A stretch of 64,000 bases of DNA from Nonomuraea polychroma (GCF_004011505.1 NZ_SAUN01000001.1:8397501-8461500); one strand, 5' to 3'. Positions 17,058-25,226 are shown, numbered from the stretch's first letter. Numbers and translations: made by a program. Notes: generated by a model from the sequence alone, not told the origin.

Positions 17058-17993
17058 ATGACGCCGGCTCGACGATTAACCCTTCTCATCGCCACGGTCC
17101 CGCTGCTGGTCACGGTGCTGCAGCCGACAGCGTACGGCGTCGCGCGGAAAGACTACCTTCGCCATGCCGATTCCACGTGCCCGGGAAAGAGGAAGTACGA
17201 CGAATACGAACACTGCGCCCCGTGGCGGCTATGGCTGCGAAGCGGCCGGGTGCTGCGCCTACCGGAAGCGAGGATGTTCCGGCCCGGCACCTCGCCCCCC
17301 GCACCGATCGGCCAGTCACCGCACGGATCAATGGTGGCCTACTACCGTTTGAGCGACGACGCCCTCCTCGTCCGCGACGTGACCACCGGCAAGGTCCGCA
17401 CCGTGCCCGGAGAGAAATGGTCGCCCGACATCCAATGGCTCAGCCTCTCCCCCGGTGGCCGCTTCGCCATCATCTCCCCCAACCCCTGGAAAACCACCGG
17501 CACGCAGCCCCGGGTGGTGGACACCGTCACCGGGCAAAAGCACACGTTCCCCACGCGGATGCACCTGTCCTTCAGCCCGGACAACAAGTATCTGCTCGCC
17601 TGTCAGTGGGACGATCTCGCCAGTCGCCATCCAGTCCAGGTCGTGGTCTACTCGGCCGAGACCTGGGCCGAGGTACGCCGCGGTACACAGCCCTCAGACC
17701 TGGCCGGCCCACTGCGCATGGGCGGCACCACCGTCGCCTACATCGACCGCACCGGCGGCACGTCTTACGTCCGGTTCCGGGACATCGCCACCGGGGCATC
17801 GACCGGATCCGCCACAAAGCTCCCGGCCGGCGAATACGCCCTGCGACTGGTCTGGGACCGGGCGAATCACCTCGATCTCCTGACCAGAGTGTTCGGCAAA
17901 CCCCATAGGAACGCCGCGACCTACCGCTGGCGCAGGGTGAACGAGGGCATGCGCGTTCTCGACACGTACACGACAATCGTCCGCCGCCCGTAA
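17058..17993 (+). CDS. Secreted WD40/PD40-like beta-propeller protein
   Basis: Protein of 311 residues with a signal peptide (RLTLLIATVPLLVTVLQPTAYGVA). The mature part has repeated blades such as SMVAYYRLSDDALLVRDVTTGKVRTV, LSLSPGGRFAIISPN, LSFSPDNKYLLACQWDD and YVRFRDIATG, typical of WD40-like propellers. Two Cys (STCPGKRKYDEYEHCAP) near the N-terminus could form a disulphide. AGGGG precedes ATG 17058. It is divergent from the PIN pair. Probably an extracytoplasmic binding protein; no enzyme motif is seen. Confidence 0.7.
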   Translation: MTPARRLTLLIATVPLLVTVLQPTAYGVARKDYLRHADSTCPGKRKYDEYEHCAPWRLWLRSGRVLRLPEARMFRPGTSPPAPIGQSPHGSMVAYYRLSDDALLVRDVTTGKVRTVPGEKWSPDIQWLSLSPGGRFAIISPNPWKTTGTQPRVVDTVTGQKHTFPTRMHLSFSPDNKYLLACQWDDLASRHPVQVVVYSAETWAEVRRGTQPSDLAGPLRMGGTTVAYIDRTGGTSYVRFRDIATGASTGSATKLPAGEYALRLVWDRANHLDLLTRVFGKPHRNAATYRWRRVNEGMRVLDTYTTIVRRP

Positions 17994-18099
17994 CCTCAGC
18001 GTCATGGCAGACGCCCTCCACGCCCATCAACAACGCTGCCGAGACCTCGCAGCCACGCAGGTTGTCGATGAGCAATGTGCTGACGTTCATCGCACACCG

Positions 18100-18216
18100 A
18101 TGGCCAACCTGGTGCGCCTGCTGGCCATGGTGCTGTCGGTTCTGAGCATGGAGGACGGCCGCGGCCAGGCCCTTGTCGTATTCCTCGCCGCCCTCATCTA
18201 CCTGGCCACGCGATAG
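18100..18216 (+). CDS. Very small membrane protein (38 residues)
   Basis: MANLVRLLAMVLSVLSM followed by a second hydrophobic stretch (GQALVVFLAALIYLATR). Stop and next start overlap (TAGTG at 18214-18218), implying coupling with the following small membrane gene. ATG 18004 in frame would give 70 residues, but the added part is hydrophilic and has no ribosome site either. Function unknown. Confidence 0.38.
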   Translation: MANLVRLLAMVLSVLSMEDGRGQALVVFLAALIYLATR

Positions 18217-18446
18217 TGGGCAGACCGAACGTGGTCTGGATCCTGCTCGGCGTATCCCTGGTGGCAATGGAACTGCTGGAGCTGCTCGAGGTGGACTCGT
18301 GGCCTGCGCTGGTCGCCAGCGCGATCTCCATCACTGTCGTCGCGTTCGTGAGCGATCTACCGCGCCAACCGCAACTCCAAGCCGCGCAGATCCCCGCCAC
18401 GCTGCTCTTCGGCGCAGCTGCCCTCATCGCACTGTCCTTGCCCTGA
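18216..18446 (+). CDS. Small membrane protein with three helices
   Basis: Protein of 76 residues from GTG 18216, overlapping the stop of the preceding small gene. Three hydrophobic stretches are visible: VVWILLGVSLVAMELLELL, WPALVASAISITVVAFV and PATLLFGAAALIALSL. A charged loop (SDLPRQPQLQAAQ) separates the last two. The pair may form one small membrane complex; no family recognised. Confidence 0.48.
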   Translation: MGRPNVVWILLGVSLVAMELLELLEVDSWPALVASAISITVVAFVSDLPRQPQLQAAQIPATLLFGAAALIALSLP

Positions 18447-18630
18447 GCTCGGCACGTACCTCGTCTTGCTGTACGTCACCCACTCCCCGGTCTCCTTTGC
18501 TGCATCACAGCCTCTCGTGGCGACCAGACATACCGCCGATATACCGCACATCTGTAATGTTCATTTGTGTCGGTCATCGCTCATGCGGTCCGGCAGCTCG
18601 GCATCAGTATTCAGAATCAAGAGGAGTCAA

Positions 18631-18900
18631 ATGCTTCGCCGAATTTCGGTGGCAGCCCTCGCCGGCCTGGCCATATTCACGGCCACGAGCGCAGTGTCGG
18701 CCGCGAGCGCAGCGTCAGCCACGGGCACACCGTCGGGAACGGCGCACGCTGATTCCTGGTACAAGTCCAAAATAAGGTTCAAGACTAAATCGAGCTGCCT
18801 GGCTCACGGAAAAACCTACTACAACACTTATAAGTGCGTGCGAGCCATTCCCCTTGTACCCAAGGGGTACTGGCTCTTCTACAAGCGCGAGCCGCTGTAA
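18631..18900 (+). CDS. Small secreted basic protein with one Cys pair
   Basis: Protein of 89 residues, ATG 18631 after AGAGGAG. Signal peptide: MLRRISVAALAGLAIFTATSAVSAASA. The mature part is basic and aromatic (DSWYKSKIRFKTKSSCLAHGKTYYNTYKCVRA) with two Cys, probably one disulphide, and ends GYWLFYKREPL. Similar small exported proteins occur at 21035 and 49971 in this window. Such proteins are often inhibitors or coat components in actinomycetes, but nothing specific can be read. Confidence 0.65.
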   Translation: MLRRISVAALAGLAIFTATSAVSAASAASATGTPSGTAHADSWYKSKIRFKTKSSCLAHGKTYYNTYKCVRAIPLVPKGYWLFYKREPL

Positions 18901-19004
18901 ATTGCCGATCGCAGCAGCCGTGATTGACCGAGAGGCCGAAGGGGAGCCAAATCCGGAGCCGTATAGGATGGATGGGTGCGAACGGGGCTGAAGTCATGCA
19001 TCGA

Positions 19005-19042
19005 TCCTCATTGCTTCGCATCGAAGGGTCAGGGGTTCGAAT
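19005..19042 (+). other. tRNA 3'-half-like fragment
   Basis: The stretch ending GGGTCAGGGGTTCGAATC looks like the variable-loop and T-arm part of a tRNA, but the 3' side of the arm and the acceptor are missing and the sequence continues into a degraded gene. It could be the scar of recombination at a tRNA gene. No complete cloverleaf can be folded. Confidence 0.25.
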
Positions 19043-19219
19043 CTGACCGGATCGGTAGCCTGCCCTTGGCCTTTACCTGGCCGTTCCGGAAGTAGAACCC
19101 TCGCCCTCGCCCTCGCCCTCGCCCTCGCCCTCGCCCTCGCCCTCGCCCTCGCCCTCGCCCTCGCCCTCGCCCTCGCCCTCGCCGGAGAGCTTGCCGTCCT
19201 TGAAGAGTTCCTCTGTCAT
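19029..19219 (-). pseudogene. MORN-repeat (YwqK-like) gene remnant with hexamer expansion
   Basis: From ATG 19219 the frame reads MTEELFKDGKLSGEG, then a long Glu-Gly run from the repeat; in another frame after the repeat comes FYFRNGQVKAKGRLPIR and a stop at 19029. Together these resemble one MORN/YwqK unit (KDGKLxGExxFYxxNGQxKAKG) split by the expanded repeat and a two-base frame difference. The rest of the gene is lost at the tRNA-like fragment. YwqK-type proteins are annotated as antitoxins or immunity proteins. Confidence 0.5.
19098..19181. repeat. Hexanucleotide microsatellite (CCCTCG)14
   Basis: Fourteen perfect tandem copies of CCCTCG over 84 bases. On the minus strand it encodes Glu-Gly or Arg-Gly repeats depending on frame. 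Perfect conservation of every unit suggests recent expansion and likely length variation between strains. Confidence 0.97.
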
Positions 19220-19517
19220 GAGGCGAGCCTACGGTCGGTTGCCTCAGACGCACGGCTCTACCGCCGTCACGGAGTCCCGGAGGCCTGGGACGCGGTCGCG
19301 GGCCGCGCCCAGGGATTCCTGTGAGTGGACCACAATCTCGCCCGTCGCAACCAGGAGCCGCGCACGGTCCGCTTCGGAGCAGCGGTCGTACCCATCACTC
19401 CCTTGTATACCTGGTACCTAAGTACCCCAGGCGAGGACACCACCTGCCCCGCCGCGTGATGCCTGTCCGCTCTGACGATCGCCTGGAACCGCCGGCCAGC
19501 CATGGGATGGGAACCCG
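19220..19517. other. No supportable gene
   Basis: Open frames here lack ribosome sites and family resemblance. A short plus-strand segment reading LYRRHGVPEAWDAVAGRAQGFL looks protein-like but is isolated and could be the tail of a lost gene. Confidence 0.4.
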
Positions 19518-20360
19518 TCATGATCGCTGCCGGTCCGCGCTCGCGATCACGTCGCGGATGAACTCGCCCACCAGGCGAGGCAACCGGCGCGGATCGCTCA
19601 CAGAAGCATCGGCGGACGCCGGCACTCCGAGACGATGGGCCAGTGCCAGACGGATCAAAGGATGCCAGCGTGCCTCGAAGGTACCCAGCGCGTACTCGGC
19701 CGCGGCCTCCTTGGAGATCACCTCTCCCGTCACGATCGTGTGGTGCAGCCGGGGAGGAGACAACGCGGCGGCTATGGCCACCCGGTGGGCCGGCAGCAGC
19801 GGCTTACGCCGAGGCTTGCCCGACAGCGCGTTGTCGGCCCAGGTGGCCCAGTACCCATGCAGCTGCCGCAGATTCCACTCGCGCAGCTTGCCCGGCTCCG
19901 GGTCCAGGCCCAGGTCGTCAGGAGCCGGACCCCGTACCGTGACGCCTTTTTCCAGCAGGACCTTCCACACCACCGGATTCGCCTCGAACCCGTGGCGCCG
20001 CCGGAACCGCGGCCCGCTGTGCGAGGCGAGCGGGCGGATCTGGGTGACCGGCTTGCCCAGGTCGCCTGCCGCGACGAATACCCCGTTCAGCGTGCCCGGG
20101 ATGTTCGGCCGGGCCCGTACCAGGGCCTGCCAGGCCGCCGGCAGATTGCCTACTTTGTGCAGGAGCGCCAGCCGACGCATGTCCCGCTCGGCGAGGTCGC
20201 CGTCCACCACCGCGACGAAGTCGATATCGCTGCGCCCCTTCCGCCAGGCGCGCAGCGCGACCGAGCCGACCACGTAGAAACCGCGGATCCGCTCGGGCAG
20301 CAGCCGATCGGCCACGGACAGGTAATGGGAAACCGCGCGTGCCACATCGTCTGGAAGCAT
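19518..20360 (-). CDS. Nucleotidyltransferase (AadA/DUF4111-like)
   Basis: Protein of 280 residues, ATG 20360 (MLPDDVARAVSHYL). The polymerase-beta-type nucleotidyltransferase motif is intact: GSVALRAWRKGRSDIDFVAVVDG, with Gly-Ser and the two metal-binding Asp residues at about 33-50. The C-terminal half is helical, as in aminoglycoside adenylyltransferases (LREWNLRQLHGYWATWADNAL, VAIAAALSPPRLHHTIVTGEVISKEAAAEYAL). It probably transfers AMP to a small molecule; aminoglycoside resistance is possible, not shown. Neighbours are gene debris on both sides, suggesting a variable locus. Confidence 0.75.
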   Translation of the reverse strand: MLPDDVARAVSHYLSVADRLLPERIRGFYVVGSVALRAWRKGRSDIDFVAVVDGDLAERDMRRLALLHKVGNLPAAWQALVRARPNIPGTLNGVFVAAGDLGKPVTQIRPLASHSGPRFRRRHGFEANPVVWKVLLEKGVTVRGPAPDDLGLDPEPGKLREWNLRQLHGYWATWADNALSGKPRRKPLLPAHRVAIAAALSPPRLHHTIVTGEVISKEAAAEYALGTFEARWHPLIRLALAHRLGVPASADASVSDPRRLPRLVGEFIRDVIASADRQRS

Positions 20361-20529
20361 GCGACACAGGCTCCCAGAACCAAGCGGCGAGGCTGAACCG
20401 ATCAGACGCGCCGCACAACGCCTCGGCCAGCCCGGCCCACTTCCTGCTGGTCCTGGAAGCATCGGAGAGCTGGCCCCTTCCACTGCTGCTCCGTACGCCG
20501 CAGGCCGGACCCATCGTGCCCCACATGAT

Positions 20530-20669
20530 CGCCGCGGCCGGTCTGCGCCGGCCAGTGGAGGGAGAGTTTCGAGGTTGGCAAGGACCTGCTCGGCGTGGAC
20601 CAGTCCCAGGTCCACCTCTACGAGGCCATCCCCCCGCCACACTGTACTGGGCTAGATCGCGATTCTTAG
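20530..20669 (+). pseudogene. Transposase C-terminal fragment
   Basis: One frame reads AAAGLRRPVEGEF; one base later a second frame reads EVGKDLLGVDQSQVHLYEAI, then PPPHCTG and stop. The combination matches the C-terminal region of IS4/IS701-like DDE transposases (a PVE...FExGKDxLGLDQxQVR pattern, from memory). A single-base frameshift and loss of both ends show it is dead. Confidence 0.5.
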
Positions 20670-20704
20670 GTACGCGCGATTCAAGACGGTCCTGCGGCCC
20701 GCGT

Positions 20705-20884
20705 TCAGCGCTCCCGGCGCGCGAAGGGCCACATGCTCCCCTCCCAGGCGCCGTGCTGGGCTGAGCTCGGGTCGAACCACAGGATCAGTCCTTGGTCGGT
20801 GCTGAGATCGTGGCGGTTGCCTGGTCGTGCTCGGTCAAGCCGTGGTTCTGAGCGACGAGTTCGAGGAGCCGCTGGCCGGGCGCG
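20705..20884 (-). pseudogene. C-terminal fragment of an unidentified gene
   Basis: A minus-strand frame ends STDQGLILWFDPSSAQHGAWEGSMWPFARRER and stop, a well-formed C-terminus; upstream, protein-like sequence (GQRLLELVAQNHGLTEHDQA) is in another frame. No start or ribosome site. I cannot name the parent family. The rest of 20670-21034 holds nothing I can support except the promoter region of the next gene. Confidence 0.25.
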
Positions 20885-21034
20885 GCTTGCGCAGGACCGT
20901 CCCTGCCTGACGATCCTGGATATCCGTAATGACAGTCCCTTCGTTCCTCGACCCCGGATGCTTCGATATACCCAGAACATACTCACGGTCTCTACAGTTA
21001 GCTTTATTCACATCACACGAGGAGGGAAAAGAAA

Positions 21035-21544
21035 ATGTCGAGGCCAACCGCGTTACAAAGCACGCGAGTTCGGCAGGAGTGGGCGAGAGTGCTGGGCATC
21101 GGCTTGGCGGCATTTATGCTCGCCACCGGCGTGGCGGCAGCCACTCCGGTGTCGGCTGCGGCATCTCCTCCGTACTTCCTGTACTGGAAATGGAAGGGCC
21201 AGACCTGCACAAAGGGCGCCAAGACAAGGACATATAACCTCGCTATTTCCCGGCGCAAATACGACACGGTATTTGTCAAGAATGTAAAGCCAACACCCGA
21301 CCGAATGATCAGCTACTCGCGGGAGCGGTCCTTCATCGTCGCGCACGTCGAGGAATTCTGCACGAAACGGTACTCGACGGGTTCGAAGCAATGGCAATGG
21401 CAAAGTGTCCTCTACGGCGCCGAATCCGGAAAGGTAAGCCGTCTGATAAAGAGCACTGCGCTGTGCCACTCCGGCGGCTGCTACCCGCCAGGTCCCAAGA
21501 CTTACGGAGCGTGGCGGGCGGGCTGGACCCACTTCAAGATGTGA
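21035..21544 (+). CDS. Secreted Cys-containing protein
   Basis: Protein of 169 residues, ATG 21035 with a strong GAGGAGGG upstream. The N-terminus is long and basic (MSRPTALQSTRVRQEWARVLG) before the hydrophobic core IGLAAFMLATGVAAATPVSAAA, as in actinobacterial signal peptides. The mature part is basic and Trp/Tyr-rich (YFLYWKWKGQTCTKGAKTRTYN, SKQWQWQSVLYG) with four Cys. AT-rich codons are more frequent than in neighbours, hinting at transfer. A strong terminator follows. Function unknown. Confidence 0.7.
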   Translation: MSRPTALQSTRVRQEWARVLGIGLAAFMLATGVAAATPVSAAASPPYFLYWKWKGQTCTKGAKTRTYNLAISRRKYDTVFVKNVKPTPDRMISYSRERSFIVAHVEEFCTKRYSTGSKQWQWQSVLYGAESGKVSRLIKSTALCHSGGCYPPGPKTYGAWRAGWTHFKM

Positions 21545-21560
21545 CGACCCAAGTGCGCGC

Positions 21561-21605
21561 CGAGAGCCATCTCATGATCAGCCGATGATCACGAGATGGC
21601 TCTCG
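21561..21605. terminator. Strong intrinsic hairpin terminator
   Basis: CGAGAGCCATCTC (21561-21573) pairs perfectly with GAGATGGCTCTCG (21593-21605); after one mismatch TGATCA pairs with TGATCA, leaving a GCCGA loop. It begins 16 bases after the secreted-protein stop and also faces the LysR gene from the other side. Confidence 0.85.
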
Positions 21606-21752
21606 GTCGGTTTCCCTTCTCTCCCCGATCGCCAGGGGCGGGTGGCGAAGTAGCGGCAGTAGGGGCACGGCTGGAAGCAGGACACTCCGACGACCTCACG
21701 GTTGGGGCCCTGATCGTCAGTGGAGGGACGTCGTCAGCGCATTCGACATCGC

Positions 21753-22619
21753 TCACGCGGCCGCCTCGGTAAGAGTCGCCAGCACGGCGGCGATGGCGGG
21801 CGAGTCCGGTGGTTCGCCGTAGGTGACGGCGTAGAGCCGGCGGGGGAAGTCGGTGAGTTCGGTGGTGTGGATGTCGGGCCGGCGGTGGGCTTGGAGCGCG
21901 AGTCCGGGCAGGATGGTGACGCCTTTGCCGGCGGCGACGAGGGCTTGCACGACCACCATGTCGTCGCTGAGTGATGCGACGCGTGGGGTGAAGCCTTCTT
22001 GCCGGCACACGGTGATCACCTCGTTCTGGCACCGTTCGCAACCGCCGATCCAGGCGGAGTGGCGATGGTTGGCGATGCTGTCGTCGGGTCGCCGGCTTAC
22101 GAGGTAGATCGGGTCGTCGCCGAGGTGGACGAGGCGGAATCCCTCTTCTTCTTCGAATGGGGCGTCGGCGTGCCGGAAGATGAGTGCGATGTCGATCTCA
22201 CCGTGTCGCAGCATCTGTAGCGCTTCGACCGGGTGCCGGTCGATCAGGATCAGCTCGAGTCCCGGGTGTGCCTGGGCCAGCGTGGCGGCCGCCTTGGGCA
22301 CGATCGTGCTCAATGCCGACGCGTTGGCGGCCAGTCGGACTCGCCCGGCCTGCAAGCCGACCTGTGCTGCCAGCTCGTTGGCGGCCGCGTTGACCCGTCC
22401 CACTATCTCGGTGGCCCGGATGGCCAGCAGTTGCCCTTCCGGGGTCAATCGGATCCCACGACCGACACGCTGAACGAGCTTGGCGCCAGTGGCCGCTTCC
22501 AAACGCGCCAGGTGGTGACTGACTGACGATTGCGAGTAGTGCAGCTCTTTTGCCGCTTCGGTCACGGACCCATGTCGCGCCACCGCGGCCAGAACTTTGA
22601 GATGGATCAGGTTGAGCAT
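21753..22619 (-). CDS. LysR-family transcriptional regulator
   Basis: Protein of 288 residues. N-terminal winged helix: LIHLKVLAAVARHGSVTEAAKELHYSQSSVSHHLARLEAATGAKLVQRVGRGIRLTPEG (residues 4-62). The remainder is a two-lobed periplasmic-binding-like effector domain (GRVRLAANASALSTIVP, GEIDIALIFRH, GKGVTILPGLAL). It is divergent from the RibD-type reductase gene, and a perfect T-N11-A LysR box starts two bases upstream of its own start codon, so autorepression and control of the neighbour are expected. Confidence 0.92.
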   Translation of the reverse strand: MLNLIHLKVLAAVARHGSVTEAAKELHYSQSSVSHHLARLEAATGAKLVQRVGRGIRLTPEGQLLAIRATEIVGRVNAAANELAAQVGLQAGRVRLAANASALSTIVPKAAATLAQAHPGLELILIDRHPVEALQMLRHGEIDIALIFRHADAPFEEEEGFRLVHLGDDPIYLVSRRPDDSIANHRHSAWIGGCERCQNEVITVCRQEGFTPRVASLSDDMVVVQALVAAGKGVTILPGLALQAHRRPDIHTTELTDFPRRLYAVTYGEPPDSPAIAAVLATLTEAAA

Positions 22620-22620
22620 T

Positions 22621-22637
22621 CATCGAGAATATCGATG
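22621..22637. promoter_or_regulatory. LysR box CATCGA-N5-TCGATG
   Basis: Perfect inverted repeat with T and A exactly 11 bases apart (22623, 22635), adjoining the LysR start and 90 bases upstream of the divergent reductase start. Confidence 0.8.
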
Positions 22638-22726
22638 TAATTGCCGAAATATTAGCATTAGACGTCATAAATCTATTGGGTCATGCTGGTGTCCACCAGG
22701 AAGCTCACCATCGAAGGAGCACTCTG

Positions 22727-23374
22727 ATGTCCGACGTACGAGTTCACAATTTCGCGATCTCGCTCGATGGCTTCGCTACCGGCGCCGGTCAGGCCCCCGA
22801 CGCCCCGTTCGGGCACGCCGGCGAACGCCTGCACGAGTGGATGTTCGCCACCCGGTTCTGGCATGAGATGGGCGGCGGCCGGGGCGGCAGTGGCGGCGCC
22901 GACCACGCGTTCGCTGCGATGCACGGTGCCGGCATCGGCGCCGAGATCATGGGCGCCGGCAAGTTCGGCCCGCCTGGCTGGCAGGACGACCCCGGCTACA
23001 AGGGTGCGTGGGGCGCCAACCCGCCGTTCCATACGCCGGTCTTCGTGCTCACCCACCGGCCGCGGCCATCGATCGAGATGGAGGGCGGCACCACGTTCCA
23101 CTTCCTGGACGCCTCACCCGCCGAGGCGCTCGAGAGGGCCCGCGAGGCGGCCGGTGGCCAGGACGTGCGTCTCGGCGGCGGGCCCTCGGTGGTACGCGAC
23201 TTCCTCGCAGAGGGGCTGGTCGATCACATGCACCTGGTACAGGTCCCGATCGTGCTCGGCCGCGGTGTCCGGCTCTGGGACGGCCTGGAGTCGCTGGAGG
23301 AGGCATACGACATCGAGGCGGTCTCGACGCCCTCTGGTGTCACCCATCTGACGTTCACGGCCAAGAGCCGGTGA
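22727..23374 (+). CDS. RibD C-terminal / dihydrofolate-reductase-like oxidoreductase
   Basis: Protein of 215 residues from ATG 22727 behind GAAGGAG. The fold signature is present: VHNFAISLDGFATGAGQ at the start, MGAGKFGPPGW, FVLTHRPRP, then the NADPH-binding DVRLGGGPSVVRDFLAEGLVDHMHLVQVPIVLGRGVRLWDGL. Family members reduce small molecules with NADPH; the substrate cannot be inferred. It is the first gene of a likely two-gene operon with the cupin 13 bases downstream, under the divergent LysR regulator. Confidence 0.88.
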   Translation: MSDVRVHNFAISLDGFATGAGQAPDAPFGHAGERLHEWMFATRFWHEMGGGRGGSGGADHAFAAMHGAGIGAEIMGAGKFGPPGWQDDPGYKGAWGANPPFHTPVFVLTHRPRPSIEMEGGTTFHFLDASPAEALERAREAAGGQDVRLGGGPSVVRDFLAEGLVDHMHLVQVPIVLGRGVRLWDGLESLEEAYDIEAVSTPSGVTHLTFTAKSR

Positions 23375-23387
23375 TGGGTGGCAGACC

Positions 23388-23942
23388 TTGGATATCTTCA
23401 TCGAAGACGTGGCGTCGTTGGTCCGCAGCATCGACGACGAGTACGAGATCACGAAGCAGGTCGCGGCCCGGTTGTCCGCTCTGTTGGCCAGCGACTACCG
23501 GCTTCCCCCGGAGGTCACCCGGCCGTCGGACGAGCGTCATGTCACGTACCCGCTCTACATCGCCCCCGACGACAGTTGGTCACTTGCGTCTGTCGTCTGG
23601 AACGTAGGTCAACGCACACCCGTGCACGGACACGAGACATGGGGTGTCGTCGGAATCTACGCGGGGGCCGAACGGGAGTTCCGCTACGTCAAGCCCGCGG
23701 CGTCTGAGCCGGGCAGAGCCCTGACGCCTGCCGGTGAGCAGGTGTGGGAACGCGGGCAGGTCACCGTGTGCTGTACGACCGACGACGACGTCCACGCCGT
23801 CGCGGCCGTCGGCGACGAGCCCACCGTCGGGATCCACGTCTACGGAGGCAACATCGGCACCATCAACCGGCGGTTGTACGATCCAGCCACTGGAGCAGTC
23901 CGATGGTTCGTCTCTGGCTGGGACAGCCCGGCAGGCGAATGA
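23388..23942 (+). CDS. Cysteine-dioxygenase-type cupin
   Basis: Protein of 184 residues starting at TTG 23388, the only start in frame near the N-terminus. The cupin iron site is visible as H80-G-H82 in TPVHGHETWGVVGIYAG, with a third His at 136 or 150 (DVHAV, GIHVYGGNIG). The C-terminus INRRLYDPATGAVRWF is typical of bacterial cysteine-dioxygenase-like proteins. Such enzymes oxidise thiols with O2; whether the substrate is cysteine, 3-mercaptopropionate or another thiol is open. It follows the reductase by 13 bases. Confidence 0.8.
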   Translation: MDIFIEDVASLVRSIDDEYEITKQVAARLSALLASDYRLPPEVTRPSDERHVTYPLYIAPDDSWSLASVVWNVGQRTPVHGHETWGVVGIYAGAEREFRYVKPAASEPGRALTPAGEQVWERGQVTVCCTTDDDVHAVAAVGDEPTVGIHVYGGNIGTINRRLYDPATGAVRWFVSGWDSPAGE

Positions 23943-24212
23943 GGGAGCCCGGCCCTTCCCCTTGGTTTGCGTGGCAGCCTTTGGTTCCACGGATGGCGAG
24001 CGGCCTCACCTACGGACGTCGTCTGGCCCCACCTGCCGAGCTTGTCTCCGGATCTCCGTTATCCGGCACTCAATGTGTCCACATCTCGGGGGAGGGCCCT
24101 CCCTCGAGCGGCCCTGGTCTCGTGGTGGGGGCACGGTTGCGCCGCCGGCCGGATTCGCCGGTTCTGCTCTTCTCTGGGCGGCGGCGCCAGCCGAGCCGGA
24201 CATGCAGACAGG

Positions 24213-25226
24213 TCAGGCGGGAACGGCGCGGGCGATGCAGATACGGGCCTGCAGCCGAGGGCCGGCTTCGTAGAACATGTACTCGATCCCGTCCTGGGTG
24301 CCGAACGACGGCGCGGCCACGCGGCCGTTGTCCGAGGCGATCGGGGAGTGGAGGACGCCGAGGTGGACCTCCTTGTCGAAGGCGTTGCCGACCTCGGTGA
24401 TGCGCATGTTGCCGTCGTTGCCGTGGTACGCGACATACGTGGTGCCGTTGCGCTTGACCAGGGTCGGGCCGGAGATGTCGGTCACGCCGTCGGGTTCGGG
24501 GTTGACCAGCGGCTCCTGGCTGAACTGCCAGCCGTCCCAGCCGTTGGGGGACCAGCCGTAGAAGATGCGGCGGCCGTTCTTCACTCCCATGAAGACCATG
24601 ACGTACTTGTTGCCGCGGCCAGGAAGGGAATGCTCGAAGACCCGGGCGTAGGAGGTCTCGGAGGTGCCGGACACCAGGTGCGTGCTCAGGATGGGGGTCT
24701 CGTCGGTGAAGGCGATGCCGTCGGTGGAGCGGGCCACGCGGGTGGTGAAGTTCTCGCCGTGGAAGTAGCAGAAGAACTGCCTGGTGGAGCCGTCCCAGGT
24801 GACGTGCGGCGAGGACACGTGGCTGACCGTGGTGGTGGGCAGGTGGTTGTCGATGATCGGGTTGCCGCTGTAGTCGCGGAACGGACCCTCCAAGGTGTCG
24901 CTGAAGGCCACGCAGATGCCGCCGGGGTTCTCATGAGGGGCGTAGTAGAGGTAGTAGCGCGAGCGCGGGTTGCTGAGCTTGTCGTACACCCCTCGGATGC
25001 AGGGGAAGATGAATTCCCCAGTGCGGTTGTAGTGCAGGGGAAGGGCGAGCGCGTCCCGCACGTATCGGAACACCGGCAGACCCGCCGGCTGGGCGGCGGC
25101 CCCGGCGGGGGCGGGCCGGGCGACGAGTCCGGCGGTGGTCGCGGCGCCCAGAGTCGCGGCGCCGGATAACACGCCGCGCCGGGTGAGCGGACGTGAGTCC
25201 CGGCCTGATTGATGGATGGTCAACAT
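24213..25226 (-). CDS. Tat-exported five-bladed beta-propeller protein (GH43-like)
   Basis: Protein of 337 residues, ATG 25226 after GGAGG. It has a twin-arginine signal (LTRRGVLSGAATLGAATTAGLVA). The mature protein has the blades of a GH43/62/117-type propeller: FIFPCIRGVYDKL, RYYLYYAPHENPGGICVAFSDTLEGPF, SSPHVTWDGSTRQFFCYFHG, RVARSTDGIAF, GPTLVKRNGTTYVAYHG. It is divergent from the LacI-led transport operon and probably works outside the cell on the sugar polymer whose products that operon takes up. Whether it cleaves glycosides or only binds them is unclear. Confidence 0.75.
   Translation of the reverse strand: MLTIHQSGRDSRPLTRRGVLSGAATLGAATTAGLVARPAPAGAAAQPAGLPVFRYVRDALALPLHYNRTGEFIFPCIRGVYDKLSNPRSRYYLYYAPHENPGGICVAFSDTLEGPFRDYSGNPIIDNHLPTTTVSHVSSPHVTWDGSTRQFFCYFHGENFTTRVARSTDGIAFTDETPILSTHLVSGTSETSYARVFEHSLPGRGNKYVMVFMGVKNGRRIFYGWSPNGWDGWQFSQEPLVNPEPDGVTDISGPTLVKRNGTTYVAYHGNDGNMRITEVGNAFDKEVHLGVLHSPIASDNGRVAAPSFGTQDGIEYMFYEAGPRLQARICIARAVPA

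Noticed and set aside
19005..19060. Complete tRNA gene
   Set aside because: T-arm stem does not close, and acceptor and anticodon arms cannot be formed.
19098..19181. CRISPR array
   Set aside because: Six-base units with no spacers; it is a microsatellite.
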